The translations under genes and the position numbers were made by a program. This document shows positions 16,558 through 25,462 of a DNA stretch of 64,000 bases, one piece after another. Position 1 is the stretch's first letter; the number at the start of each line of letters is the position of its first letter. The stretch covers positions 1-64,000 of the forward strand of contig JAYFRF010000010.1 in NCBI GenBank assembly GCA_034926225.1, given 5' to 3'. The notes beneath the pieces are model-generated. The model was not told where the DNA came from, ran no database searches, and saw nothing but the letters and a program-made list of their open reading frames with translations. Origin of the DNA: JAAZKA01 sp034926225. Lineage in GTDB: Bacteria > Bacillota > Clostridia > Oscillospirales > QAMX01.

Positions 16558-17402
16558 AGCGCCTCGTTGCCGCGCTTGACCAGCAGGATGTTGTAGACCG
16601 ACGTCGCGCCGAGGACGATCGCGAAGCCGGCAAGCGCCAGCGCGCCCGGTTGTTCCCCAAGAAACAGAAACACCCACAGCGGACTGCAAATCGGCTCCAG
16701 CGTGGCGATGATCGACGCGGTGACCGGCTCCGTGCGCTTGATACCGATGCCAAAGCAGACATGCGCAAGACCGTACTGAAAAAACCCCAAAAACAGCGCG
16801 ACAAGAATCACCGTCGGATTCCATGAAAACGCCTTTTCCGTTAAGAGGAAGGGCATGAGAAAGACGACCGACAGCAGATTGCCCAGAAGCTGACTCTCCA
16901 TCGCATTGGTTTCCGGGCGGCGGTTGATAATCATCAGCCCCGCAAAGGTAAATCCCGACGCGAGCGCTAGAATATTACCCAGCATACCCCCACCCTCGAG
17001 ACGGTCGGAGAAGGCGAGAACGCAGCCGGCGAGGACGCAGACCGTAATAATCAGGTCCAGCTTTGTCGGGCGCTTCTTTTCGACGACCACCGAGTAGAGG
17101 ATAATGATAATCGGCGCGGTGTACTGCAATACAATCGCATTCGCTGCGGTCGTCAGCTTGATCGCGCTCATGTAGAGGATACCCGTTAAGAACATGGAAA
17201 ACGCGCCGGCGATATTCCAACGGTTAAACGTAATATGCGGCCGACGCATGAAGATGCAGAAGGTTATCGCGCCGCAGATCGAGCGGAAGCAAGCGATGCT
17301 GTAGGCGCTCCAGGGAATGAACTTGACGCAGACGCCCGCCATACTCCACAGCAGCGCCGCCGCGATGATGAACAGATTCCCCAGTTGTGTTTTATGAGCC
17401 AA
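16503..17402 (-). CDS. EamA/DMT family permease
   Basis: 299 aa, ten predicted membrane helices in two EamA repeats (for example LFIIAAALLWSMAGVCVKF near the start and the second repeat opening LLGNLLSVVFLMPFLL). DMT proteins export or import small metabolites such as amino acids; the substrate is unknown. The final 18 residues are hydrophilic and lie opposite the end of the E2-like gene. Confidence 0.9.
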   Translation of the reverse strand: MAHKTQLGNLFIIAAALLWSMAGVCVKFIPWSAYSIACFRSICGAITFCIFMRRPHITFNRWNIAGAFSMFLTGILYMSAIKLTTAANAIVLQYTAPIIIILYSVVVEKKRPTKLDLIITVCVLAGCVLAFSDRLEGGGMLGNILALASGFTFAGLMIINRRPETNAMESQLLGNLLSVVFLMPFLLTEKAFSWNPTVILVALFLGFFQYGLAHVCFGIGIKRTEPVTASIIATLEPICSPLWVFLFLGEQPGALALAGFAIVLGATSVYNILLVKRGNEALQSTSPTMDSGGSSSISG

Positions 17403-17422
17403 ATAAAATCACCTCATGCGCC

Positions 17423-17451
17423 ATTCTAACACAGATAGGACGGCCATGCAA
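17423..17451 (-). promoter_or_regulatory. Promoter of the EamA gene
   Basis: Minus strand TTGCAT (17446-17451), 17-bp spacer ending TGT, TAGAAT (17423-17428), about 20 bases before the EamA start. It lies in the short divergent gap with the queG-like gene. Confidence 0.6.
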
Positions 17452-17486
17452 GTGGGAAACCGTTTATGAACGAAAGGAAATCGGAT

Positions 17487-19448
17487 ATGGGCATGTCGGA
17501 TGCGGAGATTCTGCGGGCGGGACTCCCTGCGGGGGCCGTCCGCTGCGGCGTCGCGGCGATCGACTTACCCGCCTTGCCGGGGATGACCCGCGTACTCTGC
17601 GCGGCGTTTCCGTATCTTGCGGAGGACGCCGCCGCGCCGCTCTGCCGGTATGCGCGCTGTAAGGACTACCATGCCGTCCTCGCCGCCGCGCTGGAACCCG
17701 CCGCAAAGACGCTTCGCGACGCGGGATATGCCGCGCGTATCCTTGTTGACGCGTCCCCCATCCCCGAGGTCGAGACGGCAGTGCGCGCGGGACTCGGGGT
17801 GCGCGGCAAAAACGGGCTGCTGATCGTGCCGGAGTACGGAAGCTGGGTCTTCATCGGCTGCATCGCCACGGACGCGCCGCTAATGCCTACACCGCCGGAA
17901 GGTAGCGTCCGCTGCATCGGCTGCGACGCCTGCATCCGAGCCTGCCCCACAGGTGCGCTGACGGAAAACGGCGTCGACGCGGCGCGCTGCCTGTCGGCCG
18001 TCACGCAGCGTGGCGGCGATCTGACCGACTCCGAGAAAGCCGCCATGCGCGGGGTCGGTACGATGTGGGGCTGTGACCGCTGTCAGGAGGTCTGCCCTGA
18101 AAACCGCGGCGCGAAGAAAACGGCGATTCCTGCTTTCCGGGAGAATTTGCTGTATGAACTGACGCCGGGGATGCTTGAGGGACTGACGAACCGTACTCTG
18201 AAGGAACGCTGGCCTGACCGTGCCTTTACCTGGAGAGGCGCTCAGGTACTGAAACGCAACGCAGAAATATTAAGTAAACAAAATGGAGGAGCCGCTATGC
18301 TGAAAATGAACTTTGACGCGCATAACGAGGAAGTCAAACGCGTATGGGATGCCTATAACGCCGGGAACCCGATACGCATGCCGGTGATTCTGGGCATTAA
18401 TCCCCGCGTGTGGCTGCTTGATCCGACGCTGAATACGGAACAGATTTCCTTTGAACGCTATTTTGCCGACCCCGCCGTTATGCTTGACGTCGTTCTGCGC
18501 ACGCAGGACTATACCCGGCATAACCTCATCGCCGATCATCCGATGGGGCTGCCGAGAGAGGGCTGGCAGGCGCGCGTCGATCTGCAGAACATCTACGAGG
18601 CCGCCTGGCTCGGCGCAAAAGTGCTTTTTCCAGCACATAACTGCCCATACGCGGACCCCTTTCTCACCGACGGGAACCGTGCGGATTTCCTTCGCCGCCC
18701 CATACCCGGCGCGTTTGACGGCATTTTCGGACAGGCTCTCTCTTATTATGAATATTTTCTTGACCGCATCCACGCGGGGTACGAATACCGCGGCGTGCCG
18801 CTGACCTCCGCCGCTTTCCCGATCTTCGGCACCGACGGACCGATGACGGTCGCCTGCAACCTGCGCGGCACGGACGCCTTCTGCATCGACCTGATCGAGG
18901 AGCCGGACTTCGCCGACGAACTGCTGTGTTACATCACGGAGTCGATCATCGGGAGGATAAAAGCGCAGCGAAGGGCTTTCGGCCTGCCCGAACGGGCGGA
19001 AGGCTATGGCTTTGCCGACGATGACGTCGCGCTGCTCTCCTGCGGCATGTATGAGGAACGCATTCTGCCCCATCACAAACGGATGGTAGACGAGCTTGGC
19101 ACACCCGGAGTCCGCAACAGCATCCATCTCTGCGGCGATGCCACCCGGCATTTCCGCCTCATCCGGGACGCGCTCAATGTCTACAGCTTCGACACCGGAT
19201 TCCCCGTCCGCCACGGCGAGCTGGTGCGCACGCTCGGCACAGAGGTGCGCGTCAATGGGGGCGTACGCGTCAACACGCTGCTGGCCGGTACGCAGGAGGA
19301 GGTCTTTGCCGAGGCGTCGCGCATCCGCGCGGAGGTGGAACCGTACACCCGGCGCTTTGTCATGCGGGAGGCCAACAACCTGTCGCCGTGTACGCCGCCG
19401 GAGAATTTGCTCGCGATGTACAGGGCTGTCGGAGGCCGCGTTTTTTGA
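17487..19448 (+). CDS. Fusion: QueG-like epoxyqueuosine reductase + uroporphyrinogen decarboxylase-like domain
   Basis: One open frame of about 653 aa holds two complete families. Residues 1-265 resemble the short clostridial QueG: Asp in ILVDASPIPE at the catalytic-Asp position, then two 4Fe-4S motifs, CIGCDACIRACP and CDRCQEVCPEN; QueG uses cobalamin to make queuosine in tRNA. Residues 271-653 are a UroD/MtaA-like barrel (VRNSIHLCGDATRH, with an HxC motif seen in corrinoid methyltransferases). The join has almost no linker, and exactly at the UroD start there is GGAGG seven bases before an in-frame ATG (18297). The start 17487 has AAAGGAAA upstream; ATG 17466 is an alternative. Likely two neighbouring genes whose intervening stop was lost, or a sequence error. 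Confidence 0.8.
   Translation: MGMSDAEILRAGLPAGAVRCGVAAIDLPALPGMTRVLCAAFPYLAEDAAAPLCRYARCKDYHAVLAAALEPAAKTLRDAGYAARILVDASPIPEVETAVRAGLGVRGKNGLLIVPEYGSWVFIGCIATDAPLMPTPPEGSVRCIGCDACIRACPTGALTENGVDAARCLSAVTQRGGDLTDSEKAAMRGVGTMWGCDRCQEVCPENRGAKKTAIPAFRENLLYELTPGMLEGLTNRTLKERWPDRAFTWRGAQVLKRNAEILSKQNGGAAMLKMNFDAHNEEVKRVWDAYNAGNPIRMPVILGINPRVWLLDPTLNTEQISFERYFADPAVMLDVVLRTQDYTRHNLIADHPMGLPREGWQARVDLQNIYEAAWLGAKVLFPAHNCPYADPFLTDGNRADFLRRPIPGAFDGIFGQALSYYEYFLDRIHAGYEYRGVPLTSAAFPIFGTDGPMTVACNLRGTDAFCIDLIEEPDFADELLCYITESIIGRIKAQRRAFGLPERAEGYGFADDDVALLSCGMYEERILPHHKRMVDELGTPGVRNSIHLCGDATRHFRLIRDALNVYSFDTGFPVRHGELVRTLGTEVRVNGGVRVNTLLAGTQEEVFAEASRIRAEVEPYTRRFVMREANNLSPCTPPENLLAMYRAVGGRVF
18285..18299 (+). 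promoter_or_regulatory. Internal ribosome-binding site and start codon of the UroD-like domain
   Basis: GGAGG at 18285-18289, seven bases, then ATG at 18297-18299, in frame with the QueG-like part. The UroD-like protein (18297-19448, 383 aa) can therefore be made on its own as well as in the fusion. Confidence 0.75.
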
Positions 19449-19480
19449 CACGAATTTGTGCCGGAAATGATACGATATAC

Positions 19481-19509
19481 TTGACAAAATGTTTTAAATA
19501 GGTTATACT
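19481..19509 (+). promoter_or_regulatory. Promoter of the ROK regulator gene
   Basis: Consensus TTGACA (19481-19486), 17-bp spacer, TATACT (19504-19509). Among the strongest promoters in the window; the leader is about 70 nt. Confidence 0.85.
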
Positions 19510-19586
19510 AAGTCCGCAATAATAGGTACGAATCGCCGTTTTGTTCAAAAGGACGAAGATTCCGGCGGTATTGGAGGAACTTACGA

Positions 19587-20699
19587 GTGAAAAAGCTGAA
19601 TGTGAGTCTGGTGCGTGCGCGCAACATTGTTGAAATCGTGACAGCGATTGCCGAGCACGAGGGTATTTCCCGTGCGGAGATCGCGGAGCGTGCGAGCGTA
19701 TCGGTGATGACGGTCAGCAATATTATGGAAGTCCTGCTGCGCAACGGTGCCGTTTACGAGACCGAGCAACGTACGGAAAACGTAGGCCGCAACCCCGCCT
19801 TGGTCTATTTTTCCCGCAGCAAGTGGCTCATGGTACTGGATTTAAGCGGACTTCGTTTTTCATGCGGCTTTATGACGCTGGAGCTTGTGCCGTTTGAAGT
19901 ACTGACACAGGAGTATGATTCGAACAGCTCCTATACGGAGAATTTCGAACGCTTTTTACAAGCCATCCGTGCGCGCGGTCAGGCGTTGCATCTGTCCGAT
20001 GACGAATGTATCGGCATTTCCGTTTGCCTGCCGTCTGTCTACAATATGGAGACCGACACCACGGACAGCTTCCGTATCCCGGCGCTCTCCAATGTGCCGA
20101 TCAAGGGAACGATTCGCAAGTTCTTCGACTGCGAGATCATCGCTTCCGCCGACGCAAAGCTTGCCGGTATCGCCTGCAACGCTGAGCTGAAGGCCTACGC
20201 ACCCTACAGCCTGCTCTACCTGTCCATCGACAGCAATGTCCGCGGGGCGCTAGTCCACGAGGGCAACGTCGTCATGGGTACCGACGGCTATGCGGGCGAT
20301 CTCGGACAGATGGTGCTGTCCTGCGGCGAACGCTTGGAGTCCAGCCTTCTGCGCGCCTACGGTGAGTTGGAAGCCATAGCAAAGGCGCGCGAATGCTCGA
20401 TCGAAGCCCTTTGGAATGTCGAGGAAGCTTCGAAGGCGATGGAGGACTATGTGAACGCCCTGGCTTCCGCGCTTTATAACACCTGCTGTGTTTTTAGCCC
20501 CTATGCGATCGTCCTCGACGGCCAGTGCGTCCGCTTTGGGGACCGCCTTGTCTGCCGTCTGATCGATTATATCCATCCCCGCCTTGTCCCCGCCAACCGC
20601 CATAAGCCGGATATCCTCCTTCTATCCCATACCGTCAGCAACGCGGTGACGGGAGCCGGTATCCGTCTGCGCGAAAAGTGGATTAAGGGACTGAACTAA
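19587..20699 (+). CDS. ROK family transcriptional regulator
   Basis: 370 aa. The N-terminal winged helix (residues 8-55; ISRAEIAERASVSVMTVSNIMEVLLRNG) is followed by a ROK/actin-like domain. The domain looks degenerate: DLSGLRF replaces the ATP-binding DxGGT motif, and LSCGERLESSLL replaces the zinc motif CxCGxxGCxE. It should bind DNA and perhaps a sugar or other ligand, but not phosphorylate. Translation starts at GTG, with GGAGG nine bases upstream. It follows the UroD-like gene but has its own strong promoter. The target genes are unknown. Confidence 0.88.
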   Translation: MKKLNVSLVRARNIVEIVTAIAEHEGISRAEIAERASVSVMTVSNIMEVLLRNGAVYETEQRTENVGRNPALVYFSRSKWLMVLDLSGLRFSCGFMTLELVPFEVLTQEYDSNSSYTENFERFLQAIRARGQALHLSDDECIGISVCLPSVYNMETDTTDSFRIPALSNVPIKGTIRKFFDCEIIASADAKLAGIACNAELKAYAPYSLLYLSIDSNVRGALVHEGNVVMGTDGYAGDLGQMVLSCGERLESSLLRAYGELEAIAKARECSIEALWNVEEASKAMEDYVNALASALYNTCCVFSPYAIVLDGQCVRFGDRLVCRLIDYIHPRLVPANRHKPDILLLSHTVSNAVTGAGIRLREKWIKGLN

Positions 20700-20721
20700 A
20701 AACTTTCCGATAAAAACGGAT

Positions 20722-20756
20722 CGCGCGCGGCGTCTTTTTTAAAGACGCCGCGCGCG
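20722..20756. terminator. GC-rich hairpin between converging genes
   Basis: A perfect 16-bp stem (20722-20737 with 20741-20756) with a TTT loop lies between the ROK gene and the converging sigma-factor gene. U-tracts outside the stem are short on both strands (GGTGTTT and ATCCGTTTTT), the minus strand being better. Confidence 0.7.
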
Positions 20757-20761
20757 GGTGT

Positions 20762-22033
20762 TTACAGAAGATAATCCGTGATACAATCGTACCAGTGGAC
20801 ATAGGGGACGCCGTTGATCGTCACCCGTTCGTTAACGGGGAGCTTATCGGACCATTTCTGCCGATAACGGTCAAATGCCCAGTCGTCGCGGTTAAAGCGA
20901 CGCCAGAGGATGGTGCGTCCGTTTGCGTCGAGGTACTGCTCTACCATGACAGAAGCGTTTCCGACGCCTTCAAGGGTAATGACACGTATAGTATCGTAGG
21001 ATTTGCCGTTGATCGTTATATCAAAACGGCCTACGATGTCAATGTCTTCCTCCGCTTCGGATGCCAAGAAGCCTGTTTTCAACTCGCAAATTCTGTTTCC
21101 GACGGTAGGGGAGGTGGTTCGACCGCAGTTGTCTTTCCCGATACCCCATTCTGTCAAGAAATCATCGCCGTCGAGGAATGTCAGATAACGCCTTATGCCG
21201 CTTTTATCCGTATAGATTTCGCCGAGATACCTGCAGTGTGTGTCCGTAAGTTGCGCCATATACCGGTGATCGGGCAAGTCTTCCTCCGGACTGTGGTAAT
21301 CCGCCCGGATTTCCATACCGTCAATGCCGTGAATGTTAATTTTACAGAGAGTTTCCAACTCATACATACCGGTCCTTTTTCCTATCGGAAGATCATACAT
21401 CCCAAAACACAGCTTTTCCCCCGGTTTGGGTACGATCAGCATCCCGGGAAGCTCCTCCCACTTGACCGCAAACGGCGCTTCCTCCGATTTAACAATACGA
21501 TACTCCGGTAACAGCTCCGGCAGCTTTTTCACAGTAAAGTCTCCTTTCCTCTCACGGGGCGGATAGGGATACCGCTCCCGAAATCGCTCTTTCGCGGCAT
21601 ACAGCCGGCTCTTGACCGTGCCGAGAGGAACCCCCAGGCGCGCCGCAATCTCCGTCTGCGGCAGTTCCTTGAAATAGTACAGGTATAAAATCTGCTGCGC
21701 CTGATTCCCAAGCCCGTTCAGTGTTTCCCGTACCGTCGTCGTCTCCGTGACACCGCCGGGCCCATAGGTCAGCTGCGTTTCCGTGACCGTATCGAGCGGG
21801 ATTTCCAGTACGCGGGCTTTTTCGCGGAAGTAGTCGCGGCATTTGTTCCGCGCGATGCTGATGATCCACGCCTTGAACAGCGCGGTACTTTTTAGCGTAT
21901 CGAATTTGCGGTACGCGGTCATATAGACCTCCTGCAAAACGTCGTCCGCGTCGGTCTGCGACGGTAGCCGGTAGCGTACAAAGCGCTCCAGCGTACCGCG
22001 GTGCGCGGAAAGCAAGTCTTCGAAGGGTTCCAT
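20762..22033 (-). CDS. ECF-type sigma factor with large C-terminal extension
   Basis: 423 aa, more than twice a normal ECF factor. Residues 1-80 are sigma region 2 (TDADDVLQEVYMTAYRKFD, ALFKAWIISIARNKCRDYFRE) and 105-160 are region 4 (LPQTEIAARLGVPLGTVKSRLYAAKERF). Residues 170-423 form an extra soluble domain of beta-rich character that I do not recognise (KPGEKLCFGMYDL, RTILWRRFNRDDWAFDRYRQKWSDK). No anti-sigma gene is adjacent, so the extension may control activity, as shown for other ECF groups with fused domains. The start ATG has GGAGG seven bases upstream. No membrane segment is seen. Confidence 0.9.
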   Translation of the reverse strand: MEPFEDLLSAHRGTLERFVRYRLPSQTDADDVLQEVYMTAYRKFDTLKSTALFKAWIISIARNKCRDYFREKARVLEIPLDTVTETQLTYGPGGVTETTTVRETLNGLGNQAQQILYLYYFKELPQTEIAARLGVPLGTVKSRLYAAKERFRERYPYPPRERKGDFTVKKLPELLPEYRIVKSEEAPFAVKWEELPGMLIVPKPGEKLCFGMYDLPIGKRTGMYELETLCKINIHGIDGMEIRADYHSPEEDLPDHRYMAQLTDTHCRYLGEIYTDKSGIRRYLTFLDGDDFLTEWGIGKDNCGRTTSPTVGNRICELKTGFLASEAEEDIDIVGRFDITINGKSYDTIRVITLEGVGNASVMVEQYLDANGRTILWRRFNRDDWAFDRYRQKWSDKLPVNERVTINGVPYVHWYDCITDYLL

Positions 22034-22116
22034 ATCATCACCTCCTCGTCATGTTTGTCATGTTGAAACCGGTTTCGCATATAAAGACGGATTTTGGAAC
22101 GGAAAGGTTCGGCATG

Positions 22117-22153
22117 GCAAAAAAACACACGGAGCATTTGTCGATGCTCCGTG
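22117..22153 (-). terminator. Terminator after the PiT/DUF47 unit
   Basis: Minus-strand stem of 10 bp (22144-22153 with 22128-22137, loop 6 nt) followed by TGTTTTTTT. It ends the pit transcript just before the sigma-factor gene. Confidence 0.85.
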
Positions 22154-22172
22154 CCGTAATTCGCGGGATGAG

Positions 22173-22793
22173 TTATGAGTTCTTCATCATGATGCTTTCC
22201 AGCACGTTCGCGGCGTGCTCGGCGGCGTCGCAGCAGGCTTCCAGACGCTCGAAAATGTCCGTCCAGACGATAACCTTCAAAGGGTCCTTATTCCCGGTGT
22301 AGAGCTTGCGGATGGCTTCCGTTTGCAGTGTGTCGCCGACCTCCTCGAGACGGTTGATCTCGACGATCGACGCGGGGAGGATCTCCGATTTGCGGAAGTT
22401 GTGGAACTCGCGCATCGCACGCAGCAGCTCGTCACAGGCCTTCACGATGACCGTGCTCATCGCCAGCGCGTCGGCGCGGATCTCCTGTACGTTGTACATG
22501 TACGCCCGGAGGAGGACTTCCTCGATGGAGTCGGTGATGTTGTCGATTTCCTGCGAAAGGGAGACGATGTCCTCGCGCTCGATCGGCGGCAGGAACTCGC
22601 GGGAAAGCTTTTTCATCAGCGCATGCTTGTCGACGTCGGCCGAGTGCTCGATGGCATGCATGTGCTGCATCATTTCCGGGATACGTTTGGCGTCAAAGTC
22701 GGACAGCGTCGCGTGCAGATTCTGAGCCGCATCACAGCAGTGCTGCGTTAGGCCGACAAACATCGCAAAGTAGTCGTTAGCGTTCGTTTTCAT
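22173..22793 (-). CDS. DUF47 (PhoU-like) phosphate transport accessory protein
   Basis: 206 aa, all-helical PhoU-like fold with the DUF47 patterns HAIEHSADVDKHALMKKLSREFLPPIEREDIVSLSQEIDNITDSIEEVLLRAYMYN. Such proteins pair with PiT transporters and are thought to gate them. The gene starts 15 nt after pit with GAGAGG as ribosome site, so the two form an operon ending at the terminator at 22117-22153. Confidence 0.93.
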   Translation of the reverse strand: MKTNANDYFAMFVGLTQHCCDAAQNLHATLSDFDAKRIPEMMQHMHAIEHSADVDKHALMKKLSREFLPPIEREDIVSLSQEIDNITDSIEEVLLRAYMYNVQEIRADALAMSTVIVKACDELLRAMREFHNFRKSEILPASIVEINRLEEVGDTLQTEAIRKLYTGNKDPLKVIVWTDIFERLEACCDAAEHAANVLESIMMKNS

Positions 22794-22808
22794 ATCGTAC
22801 CTCTCAAT

Positions 22809-23855
22809 TTATAGGAATAATGCCTTAAATAGCAGCGTCATCAGGTAACCGATCAACCCGCACCCGGGGAAGGTGGCGAGCCATGTAACCACCATTTCCT
22901 TTGCGACGCTCCAGTTGACATAGGACATGCGCCGCGCCGCGCCGACACCCATGATCGCCGTCGTTTTCGTATGCGTCGTGCTGACCGGCACGCCCGTGAG
23001 CGACGATATCAGAAGACAGCCCGCCGCCGCGAGATCCGCCGAGAAGCCCTGATACTGCTGGAGCTTCACCATGTCGAGCCCTACCGCCTTAATGATCTTC
23101 ATACCGCCGATCGAGGTACCGAGACCCATGACGACCGAACAGAGGACGATCAGCCAGAATGGAATCTCAAATTCCGACGTGCCCGTTCCCTTCGCCAGCG
23201 CGACACCAAGCAAGAACACGCCTATAAACTTTTGCCCGTCCTGCGCGCCGTGCATGAACGCCATTGCGCCGGCGCCGGCAATCTGCGCGTTTTTAAAAAA
23301 AGGTACCGTTCTGCGCCGGTCCATGTCCCGGCAGATCCATTCCACGAGCTTGACTGTGCCATAGCCCATGCCGTAGCCCAGGGCCGTCGAGAACAGCAGA
23401 CCCCATGCGACTTTCGCCAGTTCTACGCCGTTGACGCCGGAAAAGCCTCCCGAAAACGCCACGGACGCCCCGATAACGCCGGCCACCAGCGCGTGACTCT
23501 CACTTGTCGGGATGCCGAAGACCCATGCCGTAACCGCCCATACGACAATCGCGAACAGCGCCGCGCATAGCGCAAGGCTGGATTCCCGTGGGTCGTTGCC
23601 GAAGTCCGCGATGTTATAGATCGTGCTGGCGACTTTACTCGATACCAGCGTCATAAACAGTACGCCGAAAAAGTTCAACACCGCCGCCATCAATATCGCC
23701 GGTCTGGGGCGCATCGCACGCGTCGATATGACCGTCGCGATCGCATTCGGTGCGTCCGTAAAGCCGTTGACGACGATGACGCCCAACGTTAACAGCACCG
23801 TGATCGCGAGAACGGGGTTGTGCAGGAAGGATGAAATAAATTCTGAAAGGCTCAT
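22809..23855 (-). CDS. pit: PiT family inorganic phosphate transporter
   Basis: 348 aa with about ten membrane segments. The two PiT signature repeats are present: GFTDAPNAIATVISTRAMRP near the N-terminus and GVPVSTTHTKTTAIMGVGAARR near the C-terminus, plus GIPTSESHALVAGVIGASVAFSG. It carries phosphate (probably metal-phosphate) with protons. It is the first gene of the pit-DUF47 pair and diverges from hemW. Confidence 0.96.
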   Translation of the reverse strand: MSLSEFISSFLHNPVLAITVLLTLGVIVVNGFTDAPNAIATVISTRAMRPRPAILMAAVLNFFGVLFMTLVSSKVASTIYNIADFGNDPRESSLALCAALFAIVVWAVTAWVFGIPTSESHALVAGVIGASVAFSGGFSGVNGVELAKVAWGLLFSTALGYGMGYGTVKLVEWICRDMDRRRTVPFFKNAQIAGAGAMAFMHGAQDGQKFIGVFLLGVALAKGTGTSEFEIPFWLIVLCSVVMGLGTSIGGMKIIKAVGLDMVKLQQYQGFSADLAAAGCLLISSLTGVPVSTTHTKTTAIMGVGAARRMSYVNWSVAKEMVVTWLATFPGCGLIGYLMTLLFKALFL

Positions 23856-23897
23856 ATGTTCTCCGTATAAATAAAATTTATATACACCATAGTTTCC

Positions 23898-23926
23898 ATT
23901 ATATCACGATCCGACAAAAAAAGCAA
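23898..23926 (-). promoter_or_regulatory. Promoter of pit-DUF47
   Basis: Minus strand TTGCTT (23921-23926), 17-bp spacer ending TGA, TATAAT (23898-23903). Confidence 0.75.
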
Positions 23927-23999
23927 CCCGCAATACTGCCTACATCTTTCGTTGTGAAGCAAAAAATTTGATACTTCCTGACGGGAATGGATAAAACGC

Positions 24000-24027
24000 T
24001 TGCTATATCTGGCAGATGTGATATAAT
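24000..24027 (+). promoter_or_regulatory. Promoter of hemW-ACT-DUF711
   Basis: TTGCTA (24000-24005), 16-bp spacer ending TGA, TATAAT (24022-24027), about 40 bases before the hemW start. Confidence 0.7.
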
Positions 24028-24068
24028 ACATCAAGAAACCGAAAGTGAAACGGGAGAAGAAAACAACG

Positions 24069-25163
24069 ATGAGCGCCGGAATCTATATACATGTACCCTT
24101 TTGCGTACGCAAATGCGGCTACTGTGACTTCTATTCGCTGCCCCGGAGGGGGAGCGCGGACTTCGACGCTTATACCGACGCGCTGATCGCTGAAATAGAG
24201 GCCGAAACACCGGGAATCAGCACCGATACGGTCTATTTCGGTGGCGGAACACCCTCCCTTTTAGGCGCGCCGCGTCTTTCACGGATTTTGGACGCCGTAC
24301 GGGATACGTTTGATGTCTCGCCGGACGCGGAAATCACGCTGGAGGCCAATCCGCTGGATGTATCGCGGCCGGATGAGCTGACGGATGCGGGGTTTAACCG
24401 GCTGTCGCTTGGCGTGCAGTCCGCGAATGACGCCGAGCTGTCCCTGCTCGGACGTCGGCATACCTTCGCCGACGCGCGGGAGACCGTGAAAATCGCACGG
24501 GCGGCGGGTGTTACCAATCTGTCGCTGGATTTGATGTACGGATTGCCGAACCAGACGACCGAGCGCTGGGAAGCAAGCGTCCATGCGCTGCTCGAGCTTG
24601 CCCCGGAGCATATCTCGTGCTACGCGCTGAAGCTGTCCGAAGGGGTACCGCTCTATCGTATGCACGACGCGCTGCCCGATGACGATACGCAGCTTGCCAT
24701 GTATCTTTCCCTGATCGGGATGCTTGCGGACGCGGGGTACCGGCAGTATGAAATATCCAACTTTTCCCTTCCCGGACGGGAGAGCCGGCACAACAGCAAA
24801 TACTGGCTAGGAGAGCCGTACTACGGCTTCGGGCCCGGCGCGCATTCTTTTTTCGGCGGCGACCGCTATGCATGCCCCGCCGACCTCGCCGGGTATCTGC
24901 GCGGCAAGGTGCCGAGGCAGCTTATCGAGGAAAAGCCCGACGCGCGGGAGGAATATATCATCCTCCGGCTGCGCATGACGGAAGGCATCCGCGCGTCCGA
25001 CTATGAGACCTGCTTTGGGGAAGCCTTCGCGCCTTATGCGGTGGTACTGGACCGCTATCTGCCGTACGGACTGACGGCGCGGGACGGCGACCGCCGGTAT
25101 CTGACGCCGCGCGGCATGTTCGTTTCCAACGCGATTCTTGAGGAACTGATCGAATTGTTATAA
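24069..25163 (+). CDS. hemW: HemW-like radical SAM protein
   Basis: 364 aa. Begins GIYIHVPFCVRKCGYCDFYS: CxxxCxxC plus the following cysteine-free CDF pattern of HemW; GGGTPSLL is the SAM-binding glycine motif, followed by FNRLSLGVQS and LDLMYGLPNQT. HemW is a haem chaperone related to HemN but not a coproporphyrinogen dehydrogenase. ATG 24069 is chosen; a GTG at 24045 lies further upstream without a ribosome site. The ACT gene follows after 17 nt. Confidence 0.93.
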   Translation: MSAGIYIHVPFCVRKCGYCDFYSLPRRGSADFDAYTDALIAEIEAETPGISTDTVYFGGGTPSLLGAPRLSRILDAVRDTFDVSPDAEITLEANPLDVSRPDELTDAGFNRLSLGVQSANDAELSLLGRRHTFADARETVKIARAAGVTNLSLDLMYGLPNQTTERWEASVHALLELAPEHISCYALKLSEGVPLYRMHDALPDDDTQLAMYLSLIGMLADAGYRQYEISNFSLPGRESRHNSKYWLGEPYYGFGPGAHSFFGGDRYACPADLAGYLRGKVPRQLIEEKPDAREEYIILRLRMTEGIRASDYETCFGEAFAPYAVVLDRYLPYGLTARDGDRRYLTPRGMFVSNAILEELIELL

Positions 25164-25180
25164 AAGGAGTCTATACACCC

Positions 25181-25450
25181 ATGAAAGCCATTATCACCGT
25201 CGTCGGCCGCGATACGGTCGGCATCATTGCCCGCACATCCACCGTATTGGCGTCCCGCGGCGTCAACGTCCTCGACATCACCCAGAGCGTTCTCGGCGAC
25301 ATCTTCGCCATGGTGATGTACGTCGACATCGCCGGCTGCACCATCCCGTTCACCGATCTCGTCGACGAAATGGACGCGCTCGGCCGTGAAATCGGTGTGA
25401 CCATCCATACGATGCACGAGGACATCATCAACTCGATGCACAGAATATAA
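25181..25450 (+). CDS. ACT domain protein (UPF0237)
   Basis: 89 aa, one ACT domain: MKAIITVVGRDTVGIIARTSTVLASRGVNVLDITQSVLGDIFAMVMYVD. ACT domains bind amino acids or other small ligands. AAAAGGAG precedes the ATG. The family is nearly always found directly before the DUF711 gene, as here with a 12-nt gap, so the two probably work together, although the function is not established. Confidence 0.95.
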   Translation: MKAIITVVGRDTVGIIARTSTVLASRGVNVLDITQSVLGDIFAMVMYVDIAGCTIPFTDLVDEMDALGREIGVTIHTMHEDIINSMHRI

Positions 25451-25462
25451 GGAGCGCCGACA

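Noticed and set aside
18270..19487. 405-codon open frame on the minus strand
   Set aside because: Antisense to the UroD-like domain, no family features.
24045..24068. GTG start for hemW eight codons upstream
   Set aside because: No ribosome site precedes it, and HemW homologues begin close to the IYIHVPFC motif.
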